Shown: positions 1 through 9,113 of the stretch, in pieces
Position numbering within the stretch: the first letter of the stretch is position 1
Layout of the letters: the number at the start of each line of letters is the position of its first letter
NCBI GenBank assembly: GCA_905182165.1
Contig: CAJJAK010000004.1
Location: 62,001 to 126,000 of the forward strand
DNA length: 64,000 nucleotides
Reading direction: 5' to 3'
Origin: an uncultured Paracoccaceae bacterium
Lineage (GTDB): Bacteria > Pseudomonadota > Alphaproteobacteria > Rhodobacterales > Rhodobacteraceae
Notes under the pieces: generated by a model
Seen by the model: the letters and a program-made list of their open reading frames with translations, nothing else
What the model was told of the DNA's origin: nothing
Databases searched by the model: none
Position numbers and translations under genes: made by a program

Positions 1-329
1 CCATATTTAATCCACCATGATCGTGTTGATGGAATTAAAAAAGTTAAGCCAATAAAGTCTGTAAAAAATCCCGGAGTTAACAACAAAACACCCGCTACTA
101 ATATCAGCGCTCCGTTAATTAAGCTGTTTGCAGTGTTTCCCCCGTTTATAAACGAGTTTTGAACATCCTTTATAGCATTTAAGCCTTGTGATTTTACTAA
201 ACGTGTTCCGATGATAGCAGTCAATATGACAATTAACATAGTCACCCAAAACCCCAGGAAACCCCCAATTTGTATAAATAGGGCTATTTCAATAATCGGA
301 ACTGCTATAAATAGAACAAATAACCACAT
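1..329 (-). CDS. fxsA: FxsA family membrane protein (3' end cut by window edge)
   Basis: Reading the minus strand from an ATG at 329 gives 109 residues of a small polytopic inner-membrane protein that runs off the left edge. The sequence starts MWLFVLFIAVPIIEIALFI and carries the FxsA pattern: an N-terminal hydrophobic segment, a second helix followed by GTRLVKSQG, then a third helix ending LLLTPGFFTDFIG. FxsA is an inner-membrane protein of unclear role, linked in E. coli to phage F exclusion. It is divergent from the Tim44-like gene, an arrangement I recall from Rhodobacterales. The 3' end is not in the window. Confidence 0.9.
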   Translation of the reverse strand, partial: MWLFVLFIAVPIIEIALFIQIGGFLGFWVTMLIVILTAIIGTRLVKSQGLNAIKDVQNSFINGGNTANSLINGALILVAGVLLLTPGFFTDFIGLTFLIPSTRSWWIKY

Positions 330-441
330 TAGTATTCGTTTTCCTTATTCTTTTTTGAGTTTAGGTGGACTTGAAACCTCTCCTCTCCTACATAAGTATT
401 AATTAGAAAAATATCTATAACAAATTTTTAAGGTTTAAATA

Positions 442-1096
442 ATGAATAATACAATAATACAGCTTCTAGTTTTGGCAGGAGTAGCATTGTTTTTAATAAT
501 TAGGCTAAGAAACGTTTTAGGCACAAGAGACGGTTTTGAGCCAAAGAATGAGAACAACAAAGATGTAAAGCCAGATGCAAAAGAAAATTCTGAAACCATA
601 AATGATGACTTGACTGAGGATATCATAGACTACCTTCCTGGAGATAAAAATAGTGCTGAAGCATTAAAAAAGATAAAGCAACAGGAACTAGGGTTTTCTT
701 TAACAGAGTTTATAGGAGGTGCGGCCAGCGCATATGAAATGATCCTGATGGCATTTCAAGCAAACGACAGTCCATACAGGTGGCTAACTGAAGGAGGTGC
801 ACGTTATTTTGAAGCAGCTATAAGTGGAGAGATAACTAAAAGGGTTGATAATTGAATCAGACTTTATTGGAATGCGTGACACAGCTATAAAAAGTGTGGT
901 TTTTAATGATAAAAAAAGCTCTGCTGAAATTAGTGTCTCATTTTTAGCTGAAATAAAGTCTGTTGTTAAGAATAAAGATGGTGACGTTATAGAGGGTGAA
1001 AACACAGAGATTAAAAAGCAATTTGATATTTGGGTGTTTTCAAGAAATGTCGGATCTGAAAGTCCAAATTGGTTATTGATTGAAACAGGGTCGTAG
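442..1096 (+). CDS. Tim44-like domain protein (frameshifted)
   Basis: An N-terminal hydrophobic segment (residues ~5-22, one membrane helix) is followed by an acidic linker and a Tim44/TimA-type domain (GFSLTEFIGGAASAYEMILMAF, then IIESDFIGMRD and a final FDIWVFSRN...NWLLIETGS). Bacterial Tim44-like proteins are membrane-anchored and thought to act in envelope or protein-export processes; the exact role is not established. The frame breaks at the AAAAGGG run near 838-844: the first frame stops at 855, while the next frame continues the domain. The break is probably a sequencing indel. It sits between fxsA (divergent) and the Smr gene (16 nt downstream, same strand), so it is likely co-transcribed with Smr. 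Confidence 0.8.
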
Positions 1097-1112
1097 ATAA
1101 AAAGGGTCACTT

Positions 1113-1694
1113 GTGAAAAAGGGTAGAATACTAAATCTTGACGAGAAAGAGCTATGGAATAAAGTTTCAGAATCAGTTCAAAAGTCCAAAGAGGGTAATG
1201 CTGATAAGACATTAAATGAAGAAAAAAACACAAAAATCTTAAAAAAAGAGACTAGTATAGTTGTTAATCCTGTTATCTGGACTCCACACCCTATTACTAG
1301 TGAAAAAACTGCGATTAATGGTTCAAAAAGTATGGACCAAAAAGCGTTAAAAAAATTAAAAAAAGGAAAGTTCACACCAGAAGCTAAACTGGACCTACAT
1401 GGATTGACATCTGAACAAGCCCATAGGGTTCTAATGCCCTTTATAATAAACAATTATAAACAAAATAAAAGATTGGTACTAGTAATAACTGGAAAGGGCG
1501 AAAAAAATAACGATAACGCATACGGGTCATCAAGTTTAGGGGTTTTAAAAAAGAAAGTTCCTCAGTGGCTTCGACTACAACCTGTTGATGATTGTATTTT
1601 AGATTTTGTAGAAGCACATCAGAAGGATGGGGGCTCAGGCGCCCTATATATCTATCTGAAAAAAAATAAAAAACTTATCCATAAACACGTTTGA
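1113..1694 (+). CDS. Smr domain protein
   Basis: A 193-residue protein with a lysine-rich, probably disordered N-terminal half and a C-terminal Smr domain (about residues 88-190), recognised from KLDLHGLTSEQA, the LVLVITGKG strand and GALYIYLKK near the end. Smr domains bind or nick nucleic acids; stand-alone small Smr proteins have been linked to DNA branch cleavage or ribosome rescue, and the role here is unknown. The start is GTG. It follows the Tim44-like gene closely on the same strand. The gene is intact and convergent with the MFS transporter. Confidence 0.85.
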   Translation: MKKGRILNLDEKELWNKVSESVQKSKEGNADKTLNEEKNTKILKKETSIVVNPVIWTPHPITSEKTAINGSKSMDQKALKKLKKGKFTPEAKLDLHGLTSEQAHRVLMPFIINNYKQNKRLVLVITGKGEKNNDNAYGSSSLGVLKKKVPQWLRLQPVDDCILDFVEAHQKDGGSGALYIYLKKNKKLIHKHV

Positions 1695-1755
1695 TCTTAT
1701 TTACAGCCACCCAGTTTAAAAAACAGCAAATAATTACAAAAACTGAAAACTCATT

Positions 1756-2886
1756 TCAGATTTTGATTATTAATAACTCAATTAAAATACCGCTAATAGC
1801 TGGGCCCAAGGCCGAGCCCAGAACAGAGACGGCCGTTGCCATAGCTTTGATTGAGCCAAGATTTTTTGTACCAAAGTTTTCTGCCCAAAAAGCGCCTGGG
1901 ATAGTAGAGTTTGCCCCATGAGTTATTCCAAATAAAGCAAAAGCTATTCCTGCCATAAAAAGAGAGTCACTTATGCCAAATAAGAAAAATGATACGGCCA
2001 TTGGAATTTGATAAAGGGAAAGAAGTTTACTTGTGCCGTAGCGATCAATTGCCCAGCCATAAAACATCATAGCTAGGATTGTGGAACAAGTATAAACAGG
2101 TATTAAAGAGGTAAATTGTAACAGGGACCAGCCTTTAGCTGTTGTTAAGTGGACTTGCTGAAAAAACAGGGCAGTTCCCCACATTGCAATAGACATTATT
2201 GATGGAAAATAAAGCCAAAAAAGCCAATGTGATAAAACCTGATTTCTGGTCCAATGACGATTGTCTAAACGCCCTACTGTCTCGGCATTTTCGGAATTTG
2301 ATTTAGGTGTTCTTTCGACTTTTAATAAATTGATTAGGATTGGAATTGTGATTAGGGAAACGATAGCCGCGGCAACCCAAATGGACCGCCAATATAAAAA
2401 ACTTAGAAAAAAAGCAACTGTCATAGGCAGTATGGCCTCACCAAATGAAAAGCCTAATGTGGCAATAGCTAATGCTTTTCCCCGTGAAGCGACAAACCAC
2501 CTCGCCATAGATACAGACCCTATATGGCTTAACATACCTTGTCCTGAAAAACGGAGCAAAAATATTAATATAGGTAAGGCCCAAAAAGACGTTACAAACG
2601 ACATTAAAAAACAAGTAAAAGCCAATATGCAGAGAAATATAACACCTAAAGTTCTTGCTCTATATTTATCAGTTAAAGCGCCAACCCAAACCATTACAAT
2701 TGCAGAACATGTTGTGCTTAGCGCATAAACACTACCCCACTGTCCATCAGTAAGAGAAAAACCTTCCATTATCTCACCAGCAAACAGAGAGATAAAAAAA
2801 GTTTGGCCATAACTTGAAGAGAGAGTTAATAATGCCCCCGCACCAAGCCAGTTTTTGTTTTTAGTCAGAAAACTTAGAAAAGACAT
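1756..2886 (-). CDS. MFS transporter
   Basis: A 376-residue major facilitator superfamily protein in the inner membrane with about 12 hydrophobic segments. The loop after helix 2 has the MFS signature form (GALTDKYRARTLG). A second half-repeat follows a hydrophilic central loop at about residues 185-205 (KVERTPKSNSENAETVGRLD). The substrate cannot be told from sequence; the overall form resembles monocarboxylate/oxalate-type MFS members. The gene is intact and lies 48 nt downstream of hslU on the same strand, so it could be read through from the hslVU promoter. Confidence 0.8.
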   Translation of the reverse strand: MSFLSFLTKNKNWLGAGALLTLSSSYGQTFFISLFAGEIMEGFSLTDGQWGSVYALSTTCSAIVMVWVGALTDKYRARTLGVIFLCILAFTCFLMSFVTSFWALPILIFLLRFSGQGMLSHIGSVSMARWFVASRGKALAIATLGFSFGEAILPMTVAFFLSFLYWRSIWVAAAIVSLITIPILINLLKVERTPKSNSENAETVGRLDNRHWTRNQVLSHWLFWLYFPSIMSIAMWGTALFFQQVHLTTAKGWSLLQFTSLIPVYTCSTILAMMFYGWAIDRYGTSKLLSLYQIPMAVSFFLFGISDSLFMAGIAFALFGITHGANSTIPGAFWAENFGTKNLGSIKAMATAVSVLGSALGPAISGILIELLIIKI

Positions 2887-2934
2887 AAAATCTCAATAAA
2901 GTGTTTTTATAATGATTAAAGGCTTAAATTATAT

Positions 2935-4247
2935 TTAAAGTACATATCTACTTGTATCAGAAGCTTTTGCTAAGGCACCAAGGTTTTCTAGAACATATTT
3001 TTTATCTACTTTAATTTTTTCATTAACTCTATCTGGAGCTGTATAACTTAGCTCTTCAAACACACGTTCGATAACGGTATGCAAGTCTTCTGGCGCCAAT
3101 ATTTTCTACAGTCCTGATTTACCTCAGCTGCTATTTTTGCTATTGCAGCGATGCCGCTTTCGGTAAACTTAACATTAACACCCTCAGTTTCTAGAAGTGC
3201 TGAATACTGCCTAGTCAAAGCGTTTTCTGTTTCAGTAAGTATTCTAATAAAATCTGTTTCAGTAAGAGCCCTGAGCTCTACCCTTATAGGAAGTCTGCCT
3301 TGTAATTCTGGCAAAAGGTCAGAAGGCTTAGCTATGTGAAACGCACCAGATGCAATAAATAATATATGATCAGTTTTTACAGTACCATATTTTGTAGAGA
3401 CAGCCGTTCCTTCAATTAAGGGCAATAAGTCCCTTTGAACACCCTCTCTGCTCACATCCGCGCCTCTAGCATCTGACCTCGCACAAACTTTATCAATTTC
3501 ATCTAAGAATACAATTCCAGACTGTTCAACTAATTTTATCGCTTTTTGATTAACAGCCTCTTGGTCTAACATTTTATCAGCTTCTTCACTTACTAATATA
3601 TCATAACTCTCTGCGACTGTCATTTTTCGGCGTTTTGTATTTTTGCCCATGGCCTTTCCAAAAATATCACCAATATTCATCATTCCAACGCCACTGCCCT
3701 CTGGTTGACCGGGAATATTAAGCATTTGAAGTGGGTTAAAGTTATCAGCTAAATCAAGCTCAATTTCTTTATCATCTAAGTCATTATTCCGAAGTTTTTT
3801 TCTAAACATTTCTTTAGTATTTTCTCTAGCATCCTTGCCCGCGAGTGCGGTTATGACTCGCTCCTCAGCGGCCTCTTCAGCCAAGGCTTTTTTTTCTTCC
3901 CGCATGTTTTTGCGAACCATAAGAATAGAACTTTCAACTAAGTCTCTTATAATTTGTTCCACGTCTCTGCCAACGTAACCTACTTCAGTAAATTTAGTGG
4001 CTTCGATTTTAATAAAAGGAGCATTTGCTAATTTTGCAAGACGTCTTGAAATTTCAGTTTTCCCAACACCAGTAGGCCCAATCATCAATATATTTTTAGG
4101 ATAAACCTCTTCTTTTAATTCTTCAGAGAGTTGGTTTCTTCTCCATCGGCTTCTTAGTGCAACAGCAACGGCTCGTTTGGCATCATTTTGGCCAATGATA
4201 AATCTATCTAATTCTGAAACAATCTCTCGGGGGGTTAAGTCAGTCAT
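2935..4247 (-). CDS. hslU: ATP-dependent protease ATPase subunit HslU (frameshifted near 3' end)
   Basis: AAA+ unfoldase of the HslUV (ClpQY) protease in the cytoplasm. Visible features are Walker [14 protein letters not shown] (about residues 53-65), pore motif GYVGRDVE, an inserted I-domain rich in charged residues, Walker B VFLDEIDK and the sensor region [11 protein letters not shown]. Two small indels near 3095-3115 (after AAEVNQD) shift the frame. The correct continuation gives [20 protein letters not shown] and ends in SDTSRYVL, the usual HslU tail, with a stop at 2935-2937. Corrected length is about 437 residues, normal for the family. Its ATG overlaps the hslV stop by 4 nt, indicating translational coupling. 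Confidence 0.92.
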
Positions 4248-4804
4248 CCTTTAATTCTCTCTATCGTCATATTGCCGTTTGTATAAACACAGATTTCAGA
4301 TGCAATCTGAATAGCTTCTTTAGCTATTTCTTCAGCAGTTTTGTCAGTTGCCATTAGCGCTCTGGCGGCCGCTAAAGCATAATTGCCACCAGATCCAATT
4401 GCGGCAATATTATTCTCTGGTTCAAGAACATCTCCTGCCCCTGTAATAATAAACAAATCCCGTCCATCAGTAACGATGATCATTGCCTCCAAATTACGAA
4501 GATACTTATCGGTTCGCCAATCTTTAGCTAATTCAACACATGCTCTTAAAAGTTGACCAGGTGTCGCCTCCAACTTGCTTTCTAACCTCTCTAAAAGAGT
4601 AAAAGCGTCTGCTGTTGATCCCGCAAACCCACACACCACATCTTGGCCACCAGGAGATAAGCGACGCACTTTTTTTGCTGATCCTTTTATAACGGTTTGA
4701 CCTAAGCTAACCTGGCCATCACCTGCTACAACTACCTCACCATTTTTACGAACGCCTACGATTGTTGTTCCGTGCCAACCGGGGTACTTATTTATTTCAT
4801 TCAT
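4244..4804 (-). CDS. hslV: ATP-dependent protease peptidase subunit HslV
   Basis: Peptidase subunit of the HslUV protease, 186 residues, intact. The N-terminal threonine nucleophile follows a short propeptide ([13 protein letters not shown]); the [13 protein letters not shown] and [19 protein letters not shown] blocks are characteristic. Proteolysis of misfolded and regulatory proteins by HslUV is cytoplasmic and normally heat-induced. First gene of an hslV-hslU(-MFS) unit, divergent from cysQ across 185 bp. On its strand a TATAAT hexamer is visible about 36 nt upstream, but I see no clear heat-shock sigma -35 box. Confidence 0.95.
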   Translation of the reverse strand: MNEINKYPGWHGTTIVGVRKNGEVVVAGDGQVSLGQTVIKGSAKKVRRLSPGGQDVVCGFAGSTADAFTLLERLESKLEATPGQLLRACVELAKDWRTDKYLRNLEAMIIVTDGRDLFIITGAGDVLEPENNIAAIGSGGNYALAAARALMATDKTAEEIAKEAIQIASEICVYTNGNMTIERIKG

Positions 4805-4989
4805 TCTTGGTCCTTTTTACGAATATATGGTGTTTGGTTTAATTATAACAACCCTTTAGCCTTTTTACGATCTATATCGTTTTACTTTGAGAGAATTACT
4901 TTTTATTAAACATGTGGGGGGTTGTTTTTAATTTAGTCTAGATATTTGTAAGAAACACCCTACACGAAGTATAAAGATAGGATTGCTAG

Positions 4990-5787
4990 ATGAACTTAGA
5001 AAAAATGACCTTAATTTTTAGACAGCTAGCAATCGAAGCTGGGGAAAAAATTCTAAAAATATACAATGAAGATGATTTTTTGATTTCAATAAAAGAAGAC
5101 AAAAGCCCATTAACCCTTGCTGATAAAATGGCGGATGCACATATATCAAAAGGCTTAGCTTTAGCGTATCCAGAAGTTCAGTTGATATCTGAAGAGCAAG
5201 AGTCTTCACATCAAAGTTATCAGAATGAGTTTTTTATTGTAGACCCACTTGATGGGACAAAAGAGTTTATAAATAGGAATGGTGATTTTACAGTCAACAT
5301 TGCATATGTAAAAAATGGAAAACCAATTGTTGGGGTGGTTTATGCTCCCGATAAGGAGCGCCTGTTTTACTCTAATGGTTTAGGCGCCTCATTTGAAGAA
5401 AAAGGACCATTCCTACACGATGATTTGGGTAATAAAAAACAGATATTTACAAGAACTGAAGTTCGAAAAGAGCTGTCAGTAGTGGCGTCAAAGTCACATC
5501 GAAACAAAGAAACTGAAAAGTATATTAAGAATTATTGTGTGAGAGATATTAAAAGTGCTGCATCATCTTTAAAGTTTTGTTTGATTGCTACGGGTGAGGC
5601 CGACCTATATCCACGCCTTGGAAGAACAATGGAGTGGGACACTGCTGCGGGGCATGCTGTGTTGATTGGCGCGGGGGGAATGGTTGTAAGGCTTGAAGAT
5701 CATAAAGAGCTTACCTATGGTAAGGCTTTGTATGAAAACCCGTTTTTTATTGCGCATGCGCCAAATGTCGATTTGTGGAGAGATTAA
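4990..5787 (+). CDS. cysQ: 3'(2'),5'-bisphosphate nucleotidase CysQ
   Basis: A 265-residue member of the inositol monophosphatase superfamily that hydrolyses PAP/PAPS to AMP/APS, recycling by-products of sulfate assimilation. Metal-binding motifs are present: LADKMADAHI, the EEQ glutamates (ISEEQES), DPLDGTKEFINRNGDFTVNIA and EWDTAAGHAVLIGAGG. The long second motif with the EFINRNGDFT insertion is typical of CysQ rather than plain IMPases. The gene is intact and directly abuts kdsB with no gap, so the two are probably co-transcribed. Confidence 0.92.
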   Translation: MNLEKMTLIFRQLAIEAGEKILKIYNEDDFLISIKEDKSPLTLADKMADAHISKGLALAYPEVQLISEEQESSHQSYQNEFFIVDPLDGTKEFINRNGDFTVNIAYVKNGKPIVGVVYAPDKERLFYSNGLGASFEEKGPFLHDDLGNKKQIFTRTEVRKELSVVASKSHRNKETEKYIKNYCVRDIKSAASSLKFCLIATGEADLYPRLGRTMEWDTAAGHAVLIGAGGMVVRLEDHKELTYGKALYENPFFIAHAPNVDLWRD

Positions 5788-6618
5788 CTGTCAACGATTA
5801 TAGTAATCCCAGCTAGATATGCTTCAAAACGATTTCCAGGAAAACCTTTAGTGCAATTAAGAGGGGCGAATGGAGAAAAAAAAACATTAATCCAACGATC
5901 ATGGGAGGCTGCAAAAAGAGTTAACGGTGTCGATAGAATAATCGTGTCAACAGATGACGATAGAATAAAAAATGTAGCAAATACATTTGGTGCAGAAGTT
6001 ATGATGACATCCACATCATGCTTAAATGGAACTGAAAGATGTGCTGAAACGTGTTCAAAACTTAAAGAGCAATATGATATTGTAGTTAATTTACAAGGGG
6101 ATGCTCCGTTAACACCTTATTGGTTTGTTGAAGATTTAATAAATGAATTGGAAAGAAACCTAAACGCAGAAGTTGTCACACCAGTTTTACGATGTGACTC
6201 TGATGGACACAGGATGTTTATGGAAGACAGAAAAGCAGATCGTGTAGGGGGAACAACAGCTGTTTTTACCACAAAAAACAAAGCACTGTATTTTTCGAAG
6301 GAAGTTATACCATATACGTCGAAAATATATAAAAAAGATGAATTATGTCCGGTGTTTCATCACGTAGGTGTTTATGCTTATCGATCAAAAGTTTTAACTG
6401 AATACTTAAATCTTTCAGAAGGCCAGTTAGAGGTTTTAGAAGGTTTGGAGCAGTTAAGGTTTATAGAAAACGATAAGGACGTTTATTGTGTTGAGGTAGA
6501 TGGAAAGGGCCAAAGTTTTTGGGAGTTAAATAACCCTGAGGATGTAATACCTGAATTTAAATTACTAGAAAAAATACCGATTAAACTAAGCTGCTTTTGT
6601 AGCCATTTTTTCAGTTAA
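5788..6618 (+). CDS. kdsB: 3-deoxy-manno-octulosonate cytidylyltransferase KdsB (possible CTG start)
   Basis: CMP-Kdo synthetase, activating Kdo for LPS inner-core synthesis. The N-terminal nucleotide-binding segment STIIVIPARYASKRFPGKPL lies upstream of the first in-frame ATG (5851), so the real start must be near 5788, immediately after the cysQ stop. The codon there is CTG; either CTG is used or a base is misread. Other family motifs are STDDDRI, VNLQGDAPL and FHHVGVYAYR. Near the end, losing one A from the run at about 6570 would give an earlier stop at 6587-6589, matching the usual length and placing it tail-to-tail with ptsN. KdsD, also in Kdo synthesis, is encoded at about 9.1-10.1 kb. 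Confidence 0.88.
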   Translation: MSTIIVIPARYASKRFPGKPLVQLRGANGEKKTLIQRSWEAAKRVNGVDRIIVSTDDDRIKNVANTFGAEVMMTSTSCLNGTERCAETCSKLKEQYDIVVNLQGDAPLTPYWFVEDLINELERNLNAEVVTPVLRCDSDGHRMFMEDRKADRVGGTTAVFTTKNKALYFSKEVIPYTSKIYKKDELCPVFHHVGVYAYRSKVLTEYLNLSEGQLEVLEGLEQLRFIENDKDVYCVEVDGKGQSFWELNNPEDVIPEFKLLEKIPIKLSCFCSHFFS

Positions 6619-7051
6619 AATTGTGTACATAGTAGTTGCGTTTGAATTTGCTCGCAATTTAGAGCAAATTGATGAATCCCGTAATGTTCTAGAAACAAGA
6701 GCCAACGCCTTAAGGTGCTCTACTCCAGCTCCTTCTGGAGCAAAAAGCGCAAAAATTAAATCTACAGGTTATAATCACAGAACTGAAATCCATTGGTTTT
6801 TCCAATTTAAAAAAAGCACCTGCTACTTTATCTAATCCTTTTATTCTAGCATGAGGTAACGCCACACCATTGCCTACCCCCGTAGCGCCTAGTGTTTCTC
6901 TACTCATTAAAGCATCAAAAGCTAAAGCGGGAATAAATTTTTTATCGTATACGGTAATGACTTCTGAAATTTCTTGAAGGAGTCTTTTTTTACTATCTAC
7001 TTGTGAAATTAGCCTAACAGCTTGAGGCATTAAAATTTGAGAAAGTAGCAT
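6586..7051 (-). CDS. ptsN: PTS IIA-like nitrogen regulatory protein PtsN (frameshifted)
   Basis: EIIA-Ntr of the nitrogen-related phosphotransferase system, a cytoplasmic regulator phosphorylated on histidine. The active-site block TGVGNGVALPHARIKGLDK is present with the histidine in LPHAR. Two single-base losses near 6760-6778 break the frame; the next frame continues PVDLIFALFAPEGAGVEHLKAL to a stop at 6586-6588, giving about 155 residues, the family length. In related bacteria hpf usually precedes ptsN; here only about 185 bp without a gene separate it from lptB. Its stop meets the kdsB stop region. Confidence 0.88.
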
Positions 7052-7237
7052 TTTATTAACCCAGGTTTATTATTTTTTAAAACAATTAAGTACATTAAGA
7101 AATTTATATATGCAGTTTTATTTTTTAGAATCTTCTGTAGATTTACCGACGATATAAAACTCTAAGTCAAAAGTTTCAACTGTAGTCTTGTGAAAACTAT
7201 TAACATTTAGGAAAATTTCATAATTATATATTAAACT

Positions 7238-7986
7238 TTAAGAAACCTGAAAATCTTCACCAAGATAAACCCTCCGAACGTTTTCATCTTGAATAACCTC
7301 ATCAGGAGTGCCGCTTTTTAATAACCTTCCTTCATTAAGAATATAAGCCCTGTCTACTATTTCTAAGGGTTTCTCGAACATTGTGGTCTGTTATTAAAAC
7401 ACCTATTCCACGGTCTTTTAAAGCTGAAACTATATCTCGTATTTCACCTACAGCAACAGGGTCGATTCCCGCAAATGGTTCGTCCAGTAGCACATACTCT
7501 GGTTCAGAAGCAAGACATCTAGCTATTTCAACTCTGCGACGTTCGCCTCCAGACAAAGATAAAGCTGAAGATGTTCGTAAATGGCTTATTGAGAACTCCT
7601 GTAATAATGCGTCTAATCCTCTGTTTTTGATTTGATTTGCTGGGTTCCCAAAGCTCTAATATTGATAATATATTATCCTGCACAGATAGACCTCTAAAAA
7701 TAGAAGCCTCTTGGGGCAGGTAGCCCATTCCAAGCTTAGCCCTTCGATACATTGGTAGAAACGTCACATCTTTTCCGTTTAATAACACGGAGCCCTCTTC
7801 GGGAATTACTAGACCAGCAATTCCATAAAATGTAGTTGTTTTACCAGCGCCATTTGGACCCAGAAGGGCTACAACCTCTCCTTTATACAAGCTTAAACTA
7901 ATATCAGTAATAACCCTTTTGTTTCTATATTTTTTCCCAAGGTTTTTGACATGTAACCCAACTGTATCATCTTTGCTTTCTGACAT
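7238..7986 (-). CDS. lptB: LPS export ABC transporter ATP-binding protein LptB (frameshifted)
   Basis: Cytoplasmic ATPase that powers LptB2FG extraction of LPS from the inner membrane. Walker [21 protein letters not shown]-loop [13 protein letters not shown], signature [13 protein letters not shown] and Walker [14 protein letters not shown] are all visible. The frame breaks near 7635 (before the signature) and near 7365 (after TDHNVRETL); the third segment ends [14 protein letters not shown]...YLGEDFQVS with a stop at 7238-7240. Corrected length is about 249 residues, as expected. Its ATG overlaps the lptA stop (TAATG), so lptC-lptA-lptB form a coupled unit. Confidence 0.9.
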
Positions 7987-8497
7987 TATTCGTCCGAACC
8001 CAATATAGCCTTAACATGGCCAGACATGGTGCCCTGTCCAGTGTCTAGGTTTATACTTAACTCTTCTCCAGAAAAGCTTGTGCTTCCTTGGTTTATTAAA
8101 ATGTTTCCTGAAAGCTTTATTGTGTTGTCAGATAGGCTGTAAAGAGCCCTATCTGCCTTTGTAATGTCTTTATTTGATATAAAAAATACGTCATTAATAG
8201 CTAATATTTCTGTTATTTCTTGTTTTGAGTTTTCATCAGTTGAGTATGTACTATAATTTTTTGAGCTTTTAAAATAATTTTATTGAGTTTTATCTCAACA
8301 TTCCCATCAAAAGTAGCTATCCCAACATTACTATCAATTTTTAAACTATCAGAGTTGACTTCAATTGTTCCACTTTTCCCCATTTCAATGGAGCCTAAGG
8401 ATACATTTGTGTCGGCGCTTACTTGAGACATCTGTAAAATAAACAAACACGCCAAAAAGCTAAAAATTTTTAAAGTTTTATTAACATTAAAAAACAA
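7986..8497 (-). CDS. lptA: LPS transport periplasmic protein LptA (frameshifted)
   Basis: OstA/LptA-family periplasmic protein that bridges inner-membrane LptC and outer-membrane LptD. It has a cleavable signal peptide (residues 1-28, ending VSADT) followed by the beta-jellyroll with repeated short strands (SDSLKIDSNVGIATFDGNVEIK). The frame breaks near 8215-8235; the second frame continues TEILAINDVFFISNKDITKADRA and ends at 7986-7988. Corrected length is about 170 residues. It lies 5 nt after lptC and overlaps lptB by one base. Confidence 0.85.
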
Positions 8498-8502
8498 GTC
8501 AG

Positions 8503-9111
8503 CTACTCCCCAAAATTATACTGCATTTTTACACCTTTGTTGAACAAAAGAACATAGCCTGTACCAGAATTTTGATTCATATCATAAAACTCTGCTGACC
8601 CAGCTTTTATAGTTCCAAATGGGCCTTTCATAAAAACTACCCCCTCTGTCTTAACAAGAGATTTAGCGTAAAACACTTTTAAATCAGATGTTTCAATCGA
8701 AATTCCATTAGAGCCCTTCGCGCTCACTTTACCTACCATTTCTGCAGTTTGTTCACTAATATTTACTATTCCTTTTTTTGCGGAAGCGGTGGCCCAGTTT
8801 TTTTTATTCAGCTCCAAACGAGCACTTATCTCATTAATTTCAATAATGTTTTTGTCATTATTTTTTGTTATAATTTCGGTTGCATATAATTCTAAATTGG
8901 AACCAGATGCTAACGTGCCTCTAAACGAGGGTTTGTTTATCCCAGCTTTTTTGACAATATTTAATGTTGATTTATCAATTGTATTTAAAGCTTGAATTTT
9001 TGTTCTATTGTCTGGCAACAAAAATAGAGCACTAAGAATAATTAAGGCAAGACTGGGCAACATTACTTTAAAAATGGCAACTAGTGTGGAATACTTGTCA
9101 TCCTTTAACAT
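8503..9111 (-). CDS. lptC: LPS export system protein LptC
   Basis: A 202-residue bitopic protein of the LptC family: a cytoplasmic N-terminus, one membrane helix (about residues 13-30, KVMLPSLALIILSALFLLP) and a periplasmic beta-rich domain (SNLELYATEI, GNVSAKG-like strands). It passes LPS from LptBFG to LptA. The gene is intact. It follows kdsD by 2 nt and precedes lptA by 5 nt; the kdsD-lptC-lptA-lptB order links Kdo synthesis with LPS export. Confidence 0.85.
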   Translation of the reverse strand: MLKDDKYSTLVAIFKVMLPSLALIILSALFLLPDNRTKIQALNTIDKSTLNIVKKAGINKPSFRGTLASGSNLELYATEIITKNNDKNIIEINEISARLELNKKNWATASAKKGIVNISEQTAEMVGKVSAKGSNGISIETSDLKVFYAKSLVKTEGVVFMKGPFGTIKAGSAEFYDMNQNSGTGYVLLFNKGVKMQYNFGE

Positions 9112-9113
9112 GT

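Noticed and set aside
4867..4880. Short inverted repeat ACGAT-CTAT-ATCGT between hslV and cysQ as an operator
   Set aside because: Arms are only 5 bp in AT-rich DNA; expected often by chance.
7052..7237. Open stretch ending FDLEFYIVGKSTEDSKK on the minus strand as a small gene or hpf remnant
   Set aside because: It has no start codon, follows the lptB stop in the same frame, and does not resemble Hpf.
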